From positions 1 to 17,689 of the forward strand of contig CAMZGB010000015.1 of NCBI GenBank assembly GCA_947306285.1: a DNA stretch of 17,689 nucleotides, read 5' to 3'. Below the pieces are notes generated by a model. The model did no database searches. It saw only the letters and a program-made list of their open reading frames with translations, and had not been told where the DNA came from. A program made the position numbers and the translations under genes. Source of the DNA: an uncultured Lachnospira sp. (lineage in GTDB: Bacteria > Bacillota > Clostridia > Lachnospirales > Lachnospiraceae). Of this stretch, positions 7,594 through 13,388 are shown in pieces; the stretch's first letter is position 1; each line of letters starts with the position of its first letter.

Positions 7594-7731
7594 ATGAAAA
7601 AGTTTTTTGTTAATCCAGAAGCAGAATTAATCGAGCTAGATGCTTTGATTACTACTATGGATGTTAGTGAAACTCAGGGTGAACCTGGAGCAGGAGGCGG
7701 TGACGAGAACGTTACTGGTCTTTACGATTAA
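7594..7731 (+). CDS. Small RiPP-like precursor peptide 2 (45 aa)
   Basis: A 45-residue peptide with AAAAGGAG nine bases before the ATG, its own consensus promoter and a strong terminator 12 bases after the stop codon. The architecture is that of a highly expressed short transcript. The leader-like half (MKKFFVNPEAELIELDALIT) aligns with peptide 1. The second half runs MDVSETQGEPGAGGGDENV and ends TGLYD. It has no Cys and no hydrophobic stretch. Candidate modification sites are T20, T21, S26, T28, T41 and Y44. The Gly-rich block is in the same place as in peptide 1, but the FGPII tail is absent. It is too short for default gene callers. Product and function are not known; a RiPP precursor is the best inference from the kinase/PqqD/peptidase genes downstream. 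Confidence 0.78.
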   Translation: MKKFFVNPEAELIELDALITTMDVSETQGEPGAGGGDENVTGLYD

Positions 7732-7743
7732 TCATTAAAAATT

Positions 7744-7777
7744 AAGTACCACACTTGAAAAAGTGTGGTACTTTTTT
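7744..7777 (+). terminator. Strong intrinsic terminator after the peptide genes
   Basis: AAGTACCACACTT (7744-7756) pairs perfectly with AAGTGTGGTACTT (7761-7773) around a GAAA loop, followed by a T-run. It separates the peptide transcript from the lipoprotein operon. Confidence 0.96.
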
Positions 7778-7824
7778 GTTGCTAAAAATTATGATAAAAC
7801 AAAGGTGTTTTGCAACGAATTCAC

Positions 7825-7853
7825 TTGCAATAATCGGCTAAAAACTTTAATAT
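7825..7853 (+). promoter_or_regulatory. Promoter of the lipoprotein-kinase-PqqD-peptidase operon
   Basis: TTGCAA (7825-7830), a 17-base spacer and TAATAT (7848-7853). It lies between the peptide terminator and the lipoprotein gene and predicts a 5' UTR of about 55 bases. Confidence 0.7.
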
Positions 7854-7914
7854 TATACTAGATATTTTAAAGAACGATTGCTAGTTTTATAGCACATAAA
7901 TAAGGAGAATAAAA

Positions 7915-8439
7915 ATGAAAAAATATTTGTTCAAATCAAGCAGATTATTAATGATAGTGTTAGTGGTTTCAGCACTAGCTTTTTCTGGTTGTGGAAGTAA
8001 AAAGAGTGGTAGCGAAGAAAAGACTCCTCCAAAGGGAGCAAAACAAGCGGCCACTTTTGTTGATGAAAATGGAAGTACTGTAAGTGCAGAAGATATCATC
8101 AAAAATAATAAAGATGAAAATGAAGACAAAGATAGTAAAGACTCTAAGTCAAATAAGAGCAAGGCAAGTAATTCATCAAATGGAGATGGAGAAAATATTG
8201 GCGATCTAGTTGATTCAGGAAGCAATAACAAGAGTGATTCTAAAAAATCATCTAGTAAATCTAATAACAAAAAGTCAAACAAGAGCTCTAAGAAAAACTC
8301 TAATAGCTCCAAGAAGGATAGTGGAAGCAAGAAGAGTTCGGACAAAAAGAGTAATAGCAAGAAGAGTAATAAAAAGGGCAACTTCGATATAGAGGAAAAC
8401 GACGATGATAACAGATTTGGGCCTATAATAGATGGATAA
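7915..8439 (+). CDS. Lys/Ser-rich lipoprotein with a peptide-1-like C-terminal tail
   Basis: A 174-residue protein with AAGGAG seven bases before the ATG. Residues 1-25 form a lipoprotein signal peptide ending in LAFSGC, so Cys26 would be lipidated and the protein held on the outer face of the membrane. Residues ~30-65 are mixed sequence with no recognised domain. Residues ~65-155 are low-complexity Lys/Ser/Asn, probably a disordered spacer able to cross or bind the anionic wall. The last 17 residues read DIEENDDDNR then FGPIIDG. This matches the end of peptide 1 (DIESIDDETR, a PGGGG insert, then FGPIIG), which suggests a common recognition or modification sequence. Its last codons overlap the start of the kinase gene. 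Possible roles, all inferred: a membrane-anchored substrate of the cassette, or an immunity or receptor component. Confidence 0.87.
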   Translation: MKKYLFKSSRLLMIVLVVSALAFSGCGSKKSGSEEKTPPKGAKQAATFVDENGSTVSAEDIIKNNKDENEDKDSKDSKSNKSKASNSSNGDGENIGDLVDSGSNNKSDSKKSSSKSNNKKSNKSSKKNSNSSKKDSGSKKSSDKKSNSKKSNKKGNFDIEENDDDNRFGPIIDG

Positions 8440-9187
8440 AAAAACTTTGTACTGCCAGGTCGCTGGCATGAACTACGAAATTAAATATGAGTATCCTTTT
8501 ACTGAGAGAATGTTTAAGGATTACATTTTACCCGAAGGGGAAGTAGAGAAATCTGATGAAATAATTCAGATTTCTTGTACTGATAAGGAGCTTGAAGAGT
8601 GGATTGAAAGAGTGCAGTTGGATGTAGATGACTATTACATCGAGTATGGATGTATTATGTCAAAGATTGCATCAATGCTTCCTGATTACGGGATGCTTCT
8701 CATGCACGGAGCTACTGTGGAATATGAAGGAAAGGCTTATGTATTTACTGCGCCTAGTGGTACAGGTAAAACCACGCACATCTCTATATGGAAGAAACAC
8801 TTAGGTGATAAACTAAAAATTATCAATGGAGATAAACCGCAGGTTACCTTCGACGAAGACAAGGTCTATGTGCATGGAACCCCATGGTGTGGTAAAGAAG
8901 GATGGCAGATTAACACTAGCGCACCTTTGGCGGCGGTTTGTATGGTGGAGCGTGGCCAGAGCAATTCTATTGAAAGAATTAACCCAGGCGAATATATAGA
9001 GTTCTTTATAAGGCAGCTATATATGACAATGGCTGATCCAAAACTACTCCAGGTTATTGATTTGTTTTCGAAGATGGCGGAGAGAGTTCCGTTTTATAAA
9101 CTAACTTGCGATATTTCAGAAGAGGCAGGAAAATGTAGCTTTGAAATGATGACAGGCGATGACTGGGAGAATAGTAAAGAAGACTAA
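8432..9187 (+). CDS. HprK-like P-loop kinase
   Basis: A 251-residue protein of the HPr-kinase-like family. The Walker A loop is APSGTGKTT (107-115), preceded by LLMHGATV (89-96). Then come NGD (132-134), GTPWCGKEGW (149-158) and the APLAAVCMVERG segment, all typical of the short HprK-like proteins found beside PqqD genes. It lacks the N-terminal domain of true HPr kinase and is unlikely to act on HPr. Related kinases in paeninodin-type lasso clusters phosphorylate the C-terminal Ser of the precursor; here both tail-bearing candidates end in Gly, so the target residue would differ. The ATG overlaps the last eight bases of the lipoprotein gene and has no clear ribosome binding site, which suggests translational coupling. 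The substrate is inferred to be a peptide or the lipoprotein; this is not shown. Confidence 0.85.
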   Translation: MDKKTLYCQVAGMNYEIKYEYPFTERMFKDYILPEGEVEKSDEIIQISCTDKELEEWIERVQLDVDDYYIEYGCIMSKIASMLPDYGMLLMHGATVEYEGKAYVFTAPSGTGKTTHISIWKKHLGDKLKIINGDKPQVTFDEDKVYVHGTPWCGKEGWQINTSAPLAAVCMVERGQSNSIERINPGEYIEFFIRQLYMTMADPKLLQVIDLFSKMAERVPFYKLTCDISEEAGKCSFEMMTGDDWENSKED

Positions 9188-9203
9188 AACGATTGGAGAA
9201 AAA

Positions 9204-9470
9204 ATGAAGATTAAAGACGGTTTTGTAATAAGAGATATAATGGGACAGACGGTAGTAGTATCCACTGGAGAAGCTAGCGAGACTTTTTCTGGTATGATCA
9301 AGCTTAATGAGACTGGAAAAGATATCTGGGAAGGCGTGGCAGCTGGCAAATCTGAGCAGGAGATTGTGGACTTTATCGTGAACGAGTATGATGTGGATGA
9401 AGAGAGAGCGAAGAATAGTGTTAGCAATTTCGTTGCGGACATGAAAGACAAAGGTTTTATTGTTGACTAG
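9204..9470 (+). CDS. PqqD-family peptide-binding protein (RRE domain)
   Basis: An 88-residue protein matching the PqqD fold in length and pattern: GFVIRDIMGQTVVVSTG at the start, IKLNETGKDIWEGV in the middle, then a helical end with a YDVDEE..A turn and GFIVD. PqqD proteins form RiPP recognition elements that bind leader peptides and present them to modifying enzymes. The ATG at 9204 is preferred over an upstream in-frame ATG at 9159, because GGAG lies five bases before it and the earlier start would overlap the kinase gene by 29 bases and add 15 non-conserved residues. It follows the kinase by 16 bases in the same operon. Likely partners are the two small peptides and the kinase; this is inference from family and position. 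Confidence 0.88.
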   Translation: MKIKDGFVIRDIMGQTVVVSTGEASETFSGMIKLNETGKDIWEGVAAGKSEQEIVDFIVNEYDVDEERAKNSVSNFVADMKDKGFIVD

Positions 9471-9481
9471 TAAGGTTTTAT

Positions 9482-9970
9482 ATGAATCAATTTGATGGCA
9501 ATGTAAAAATTGAAGATGTTATAAAAAGACAGGGCTTTTTTGCGGGAACTACTGTGGGTGTTAGTATGTATCCTATGCTTCGAAATAGGAGAGATACTAT
9601 AGTGCTAAAACCAGCAACAGACAGGCTTAAGAAATATGATGTGCCTCTGTATAAAAGAGAAGAGCAGTATGTTCTTCACAGAGTAATTAAAGTGCAGTCG
9701 GACGGCTATGTAATAAGAGGTGATAATTGCACTGAGAAAGAATACGTCAAAAATGACGAGATTTTAGCGGTACTTACAGAGTTTTACAGAAATCCAAAGA
9801 GTGTTGGCGGAGCAAATGCAAAGGATCTGGCAAATGCAAAGCCAGTAAATATGGGTGGTTTCGGATATAAATTATACGTTAGAGTATGGCACTATTCGTT
9901 CCCAATCAGGCTTTTATATAAGAAGATAAGACACTTTTTAGGCAGAATAAAAAGGGCAATAAAAAAGTGA
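9482..9970 (+). CDS. SipW-type S26/S24 peptidase-like protein
   Basis: A 162-residue protein with the core of a signal-peptidase-like serine protease: GVSMYPML with the nucleophile Ser28, LHRVIKV with His67 in place of the usual bacterial Lys, and IRGDN (79-83). The Ser-His arrangement is that of the ER or SipW type. Unlike standard signal peptidases it has no N-terminal membrane helix. The C-terminal ~35 residues are basic and aromatic (VRVWHYSFPIRLLYKKI then KKIRHFLGRIKRAIKK) and could lie along the membrane. It starts 11 bases after the PqqD gene with only a weak AAGG site. Such genes recur beside PqqD and HprK-like genes in Clostridia as I recall. A role in leader or tail cleavage of the cassette peptides is plausible but unproven. 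Confidence 0.83.
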   Translation: MNQFDGNVKIEDVIKRQGFFAGTTVGVSMYPMLRNRRDTIVLKPATDRLKKYDVPLYKREEQYVLHRVIKVQSDGYVIRGDNCTEKEYVKNDEILAVLTEFYRNPKSVGGANAKDLANAKPVNMGGFGYKLYVRVWHYSFPIRLLYKKIRHFLGRIKRAIKK

Positions 9971-10000
9971 TAAAATATTAAAAAAATAGTAAAAAAAGGC

Positions 10001-10029
10001 TTGTAAATGCTATTTTTGTGTGGTAAACT
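10001..10029 (+). promoter_or_regulatory. Possible promoter of the basic FN3 protein gene
   Basis: TTGTAA (10001-10006), a 17-base spacer and TAAACT (10024-10029), with a TG extended -10 at 10021-10022. A weak A/T hairpin (9982-9989 with 10010-10017) overlaps it and may end the upstream operon, but it is not a convincing terminator. Confidence 0.4.
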
Positions 10030-10084
10030 ATACAAGATTAGTTTTACTAATACATATGTATTTTTAAAAGGAGGAAACAGACTA

Positions 10085-10855
10085 ATGAAACAAGTTAAGA
10101 AAATTCTTGCTGCTCTTATTGTCATGACATTAGTTGCATCATCTTTCGCAGTTGGCGCAGCTACTAAGAGTCCAGAGAAGAAAAAACTTGACCCTACTAA
10201 GACAACAGTTGCTGCTGTGTCTGCAGAAGTTGTTTATACTGGTGCAGAACAAGAAGTAGATGTTGTTGTTAAGTATGAAGGTGAGACTTTGAAGGAAGGC
10301 GTAGACTACACTGTTGTTAAGCCTAAAGTTAAAGATGTTGGTACTTACGAATTAGAAGCTAAGGTTACTGGTATCGGACACTATGAAGGTGAGCTTACAG
10401 CAAAGGTTACTGTTACAGTAAGACCTGGTGAGACTACAACAGCTCAAGAGCCTACTACAATAGCTCCAGAAACAACAAAGGCACCTGTCACAACTGTGGC
10501 GCCTGTTGTAACAACAACTAAAGCAACAGCTAAGCCAAAGGCACCTGGTAAAGTTAAGATCAAAAAAGCTTATAAGAAAAAATCAGCTAAGAAATTAACT
10601 GTAAAGATCAAGAAGATCAAAGGTGTTAAGGGATATCAAGTTCGTGTCTTCAAGAATAAGAAGAAGGCTAAGAAGAACAAGAAAGCTATTGTTAAGAAGT
10701 ACGTTAAGAAGAACAAAGCTAAGCTTGTTATCAAGAACAAGAAGCTCAAGAAAAAGAAGAAATTGTATGTTCGCGTAAGAGCTTACAAAGTCTTCAACGG
10801 AAAGAAGATTTTCGGTAAATGGAGCAAAGTTAAAAAAGTTAAAATTAAGAAATAA
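10085..10855 (+). CDS. Secreted protein with Ig-like and Lys-rich fibronectin-like domains
   Basis: A 256-residue protein. The ATG at 10085 has AAGGAGG ten bases upstream and opens a signal peptide (MKQVKKILAALIVMTLVASS, cleaved after the AVGA region); an in-frame ATG at 10007 has neither. Residues ~35-115 resemble the short bacterial Ig-like domain with GVDYTVV, VGTYELEAKVTG and GHYEGELTAKVTV steps. A Thr/Pro/Ala linker follows, then ~85 residues of an extremely Lys-rich fibronectin-like module: KGYQVRVFKNKKK, LYVRVRAYK, GKKIFGKWSKVKKVKIKK. That module is a frequent C-terminal domain in Lachnospiraceae exported proteins. The high positive charge suggests binding to wall teichoic acids or other polyanions (inference). 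The gene stands alone, with its own probable promoter and a strong terminator. Confidence 0.83.
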   Translation: MKQVKKILAALIVMTLVASSFAVGAATKSPEKKKLDPTKTTVAAVSAEVVYTGAEQEVDVVVKYEGETLKEGVDYTVVKPKVKDVGTYELEAKVTGIGHYEGELTAKVTVTVRPGETTTAQEPTTIAPETTKAPVTTVAPVVTTTKATAKPKAPGKVKIKKAYKKKSAKKLTVKIKKIKGVKGYQVRVFKNKKKAKKNKKAIVKKYVKKNKAKLVIKNKKLKKKKKLYVRVRAYKVFNGKKIFGKWSKVKKVKIKK

Positions 10856-10869
10856 TTTAACGAAAGTTA

Positions 10870-10899
10870 AAGGTGTATCGTAAGATACACCTTTTTCTT
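10870..10899 (+). terminator. Intrinsic terminator after the FN3 protein gene
   Basis: AAGGTGTATC (10870-10879) and GATACACCTT (10884-10893) pair perfectly around GTAA, followed by a T-rich tail. Confidence 0.95.
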
Positions 10900-10930
10900 T
10901 TGCAAAAAACAAATATTTTGTTTATCAAAT

Positions 10931-10975
10931 AAGAAAAGTTTGGGGATTTTCGTGATTCTAAAACTTTTCTTTTTT
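10931..10975 (+). terminator. Second hairpin/terminator before the S10 promoter
   Basis: AAGAAAAGTTT (10931-10941) pairs perfectly with AAACTTTTCTT (10961-10971), followed by T's. The 19-base loop is long and the stem AT-rich, so it is weaker than the upstream terminator. It may serve as a back-up insulating the ribosomal operon. Confidence 0.55.
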
Positions 10976-10988
10976 GTTGAATTTCCAC

Positions 10989-11017
10989 TTGCATTTTATA
11001 TAAACCTATTGTATACT
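10989..11017 (+). promoter_or_regulatory. Promoter of the S10 ribosomal protein operon
   Basis: TTGCAT (10989-10994), a 17-base spacer and TATACT (11012-11017). Transcription would begin near 11024, giving a leader of about 260 bases before rpsJ. No other promoter as good lies in the gap. Confidence 0.75.
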
Positions 11018-11023
11018 ATTTCT

Positions 11024-11282
11024 TGCTGTGACATTGATAGCGTGGATGCGTGAGGTTGCTACGTTATAAAGCAGTTACAAACGTACGATATAACGTAGGT
11101 TTTTACGCGGAGCGAATGTCATGTTAGGAAACTGACGACAAGTCACTGTACAGACACAGAGTCCACCAAAAGAGTGGAAACAACGTGTGAAAGTTATATG
11201 TATATAATTATGACACACACGGATAGGTTGTACGGTCACCGCTTGTCGTGCTAAATAGTACGAAAAGGAGGCGACTTTTTTT
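11024..11282 (+). ncRNA. Structured 5' leader of the S10 operon (candidate r-protein leader)
   Basis: Several long-range helices can be drawn. TGACATT (11029-11035) pairs with AATGTCA (11115-11121) and encloses a perfect 10-base-pair hairpin, CTACGTTATA (11059-11068) with TATAACGTAG (11089-11098). ACGACAAG (11135-11142) pairs with CTTGTCGT (11242-11249), continued inward by ACTGTAC (11145-11151) with GTACGGT (11230-11236). Inside that lie TCCAC/GTGGA (11162-11166, 11174-11178) and CGTGTG/CACACG (11184-11189, 11216-11221). The second domain closes just before the AAGGAGG of rpsJ. In many bacteria an operon-encoded ribosomal protein binds such a leader; an S10-leader class has been reported from Clostridia, and this may be a member. 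The GTTTTT after the first hairpin could also make it an attenuator. Confidence 0.7.
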
Positions 11283-11597
11283 ATGGCACAAGTAATGAGA
11301 ATTACACTTAAGGCTTATGATCACAAATTAGTTGATCAATCAGCAAAGAAAATTGTTGAAACTGCAAAGAAAGCAGGATCTGAGGTTAGCGGACCAATTC
11401 CACTACCTACTAAGAAAGAAGTAGTTACTATTCTTAGAGCTGTACACAAGTACAAAGATTCTAGAGAGCAGTTTGAACAGAGAACTCACAAGAGACTAAT
11501 TGATATAAACATGCCTACACAGAAGGCTGTTGATAGTCTTTCAAGACTAGAGATGCCAGCAGGTGTTTATATCGACATTAAGATGAAAGAAAAATAA
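11283..11597 (+). CDS. rpsJ: 30S ribosomal protein S10
   Basis: A 104-residue protein, within a few residues of the usual length. The family signature SGPIPLPT is at 36-43 and [14 protein letters not shown] at 61-74. S10 sits in the head of the 30S subunit and, as NusE, also takes part in transcription antitermination with NusB. It is the first gene of the operon, preceded by AAGGAGG and the structured leader, and followed by an unusually long 140-base gap before rplC. Confidence 0.98.
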   Translation: MAQVMRITLKAYDHKLVDQSAKKIVETAKKAGSEVSGPIPLPTKKEVVTILRAVHKYKDSREQFEQRTHKRLIDINMPTQKAVDSLSRLEMPAGVYIDIKMKEK

Positions 11598-11612
11598 ATC
11601 ATCTTAATTTTT

Positions 11613-11708
11613 GATGTGTTTCTTCTATATATAAGGAAGAGAAACATCAGGTAAGGTGATTTTAGAATTATCATCTTATTAATCAATGGAATGATCGAGA
11701 AATCGATC
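11613..11708 (+). promoter_or_regulatory. Hairpins in the rpsJ-rplC gap
   Basis: GATGTGTTTCTTC (11613-11625) pairs with GAAGAGAAACATC (11636-11648), with one mismatch and one wobble. Downstream, GATCGA and TCGATC (11693-11698, 11703-11708) form a stem with a GAAA (GNRA) tetraloop, 14 bases before the rplC ribosome binding site. Neither has a T-run, so these are not terminators. They may serve in RNA processing, mRNA stability or a second control point within the operon. Confidence 0.5.
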
Positions 11709-11737
11709 CGCTGTAAATTAACAGGAGGTAAGTTAAT

Positions 11738-12361
11738 ATGAAGAAAGCTATTTTAGCTAAGAAAGTTGGAATGACTCAGATCTTTGGCGAGAACGGCGAA
11801 CTTATTCCAGTAACAGTTCTTCAGGCTGGCCCTTGTGTAGTAACACAGGTTAAGACAGTTGAGAACGATGGATATGACGCTCTTCAGGTTGGATTTGAGG
11901 ACATCAGAGAAAAGCTTATCAACAAGCCAGTTAAGGGAATGTTTGATAAGGCTAAGGTTTCTTACAAGAGATATGTAAGAGAGTTGAAACTTGAGGGAGA
12001 TTACTCAGTAGCAGATGAGATCACTGTTGACATCTTCGAAGAAGGCGACAAGATTGACGCTACAGCAATCGCAAAAGGAAAAGGTTTCCAGGGCGCTATT
12101 AAGAGACACGGACAGTCACGCGGACCTATGACTCACGGTTCTAAATACCACAGACATGCTGGTTCAAACGGTTCATGTTCATCTCCAGGTAGAGTGTTCA
12201 AGGGTAAGAAGATGCCTGGTCACATGGGTGGTAAGAAAGTTACTACACAAAACCTATTGGTTGTTAAGGTTGACCCAAGCAAAGACTTACTATTAGTAAA
12301 GGGTGCTGTACCAGGACCAAAGAAAGCGCTAGTTACAATTAAGGAAACTGTGAAAGCTTAA
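11738..12361 (+). CDS. rplC: 50S ribosomal protein L3
   Basis: A 207-residue protein of normal length. The start [16 protein letters not shown] and the central loop [20 protein letters not shown] (117-136), then [15 protein letters not shown] (151-165), are diagnostic. L3 helps nucleate 23S rRNA folding, and its loop reaches toward the peptidyl transferase centre. The loop carries His at the position where E. coli has a methylated Gln (GHMGG instead of GQMG), so that modification is not expected. AGGAGGT lies nine bases before the start. Confidence 0.98.
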   Translation: MKKAILAKKVGMTQIFGENGELIPVTVLQAGPCVVTQVKTVENDGYDALQVGFEDIREKLINKPVKGMFDKAKVSYKRYVRELKLEGDYSVADEITVDIFEEGDKIDATAIAKGKGFQGAIKRHGQSRGPMTHGSKYHRHAGSNGSCSSPGRVFKGKKMPGHMGGKKVTTQNLLVVKVDPSKDLLLVKGAVPGPKKALVTIKETVKA

Positions 12362-12386
12362 GGATTTTTGAAAGGAGGACATTCAG

Positions 12387-13007
12387 ATGGCAGAAGTATC
12401 TGTTTTAAATATGGAAGGAAGCGAAGTTGGAAAGATGAAGCTTAACGATGCTATCTTCGGTGTTGAGATTAATGAACACCTTGTACATCAGGCAGTAGTC
12501 ACTCAACTTGCAAATGACCGTCAAGGTACACAGAAAGCCAAGACTCGTTCAGAAGTTCGAGGCGGAGGCAGAAAGCCTTGGAGACAAAAGGGAACTGGTC
12601 ACGCTAGACAGGGTTCTATCAGATCTCCTCAGTGGACAGGCGGTGGAGTAGTATTTGCTCCAACACCAAGAGATTATTCAAAGAAAATGAATAAGAAGGA
12701 AAAGAGAATTGCTCTTAAGTCAGCATTGACATCAAGAGTTGAAGAAGGAAAGTTTATCGTCGTTGACGAATTGAAGTTCGACGCACCAAAGACAAAGGAA
12801 TTTGCACAGGTGATGAAGAACTTAGAGGCTGATAAGGCATTAGTTGTTATTAACGATAATGACGCTAACGTAGTTAAGTCAGCAGCAAACATTCCTACAG
12901 TAAAGACAGCAAGCACAAACACTATCAACGTATATGACATTCTAAAGTACGACACAGTTATAGTTACACAGGATGCTGTTAAGACTATAGAGGAGGTGTA
13001 CGCATAA
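12387..13007 (+). CDS. rplD: 50S ribosomal protein L4
   Basis: A 206-residue protein. The extended internal loop carries [20 protein letters not shown] and the [16 protein letters not shown] segment that line the exit tunnel, the region where macrolide-resistance changes occur; no obvious change is seen. GAAAGGAGG precedes the ATG. In gamma-proteobacteria L4 represses its own operon through the S10 leader; whether that applies here is unknown. The stop codon overlaps the rplW start by one base. Confidence 0.98.
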   Translation: MAEVSVLNMEGSEVGKMKLNDAIFGVEINEHLVHQAVVTQLANDRQGTQKAKTRSEVRGGGRKPWRQKGTGHARQGSIRSPQWTGGGVVFAPTPRDYSKKMNKKEKRIALKSALTSRVEEGKFIVVDELKFDAPKTKEFAQVMKNLEADKALVVINDNDANVVKSAANIPTVKTASTNTINVYDILKYDTVIVTQDAVKTIEEVYA

Positions 13008-13306
13008 TGGCAGATATTAAATATTATGACGTTATATTCGAGCCTGTAATTACAGAGAAGAGTATGAACGCAATGGCAGATAAAAAGTATACATTCTATG
13101 TGCACCAAGACGCTACTAAGGTTCAGGTTAAGGACGCAGTAGAGAGAATGTTTGAAGGTGCAAAGGTAGAGAAAGTTAACACAATGAACTTAAGCGGAAA
13201 GAACAAGAGACGTGGTTATACAACAGGTAGAACTGCAGACAGAAAGAAAGCTATCGTTCAGTTAACAGAAGACAGTGCAGATATCGAAATCTTCGCAGGA
13301 CTATAA
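13007..13306 (+). CDS. rplW: 50S ribosomal protein L23
   Basis: A 99-residue protein with the family start [12 protein letters not shown], the [19 protein letters not shown] segment and the basic loop [21 protein letters not shown]23 lies at the tunnel exit, where trigger factor and SRP dock. Its ATG overlaps the rplD stop codon (TAATG), so the two are translationally coupled. An 82-base gap follows before rplB. Confidence 0.98.
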   Translation: MADIKYYDVIFEPVITEKSMNAMADKKYTFYVHQDATKVQVKDAVERMFEGAKVEKVNTMNLSGKNKRRGYTTGRTADRKKAIVQLTEDSADIEIFAGL

Positions 13307-13388
13307 GATACATCTTATATAGAAGAAAGATTGCACAAACTATACGCAACACAAGCGTGATAATAAATGGATTGAAAGGAGAAATACA

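Noticed and set aside
8221..8380. DNA tandem repeat in the lipoprotein gene
   Set aside because: The aagaagagt-like runs are irregular and follow from Lys/Ser/Asn codon use; no fixed repeat unit could be defined.
7887..8381. 164-codon open frame on the - strand rich in Leu, Ser and Phe
   Set aside because: It is the antisense shadow of the Lys/Ser-rich lipoprotein coding region; it has no ribosome binding site and a biased composition that mirrors the real gene.
9159..9203. Earlier PqqD start overlapping the kinase gene
   Set aside because: The 15 extra residues do not fit the family, and GGAG is placed correctly for the ATG at 9204.
7383..9970. A complete lasso-peptide cluster
   Set aside because: Kinase and PqqD are present, but the asparagine-synthetase-like cyclase, transglutaminase-like protease and ABC exporter are absent from the window.
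10007..10084. In-frame N-terminal extension of the FN3 protein
   Set aside because: AAGGAGG and a proper signal peptide support the ATG at 10085; the extension overlaps the likely promoter.
11194..11207. Palindrome TTATATGTATATAA in the S10 leader as a promoter or operator
   Set aside because: It sits inside a larger helix of the leader and has no -35 partner at the right spacing; it is more simply read as a hairpin tip.
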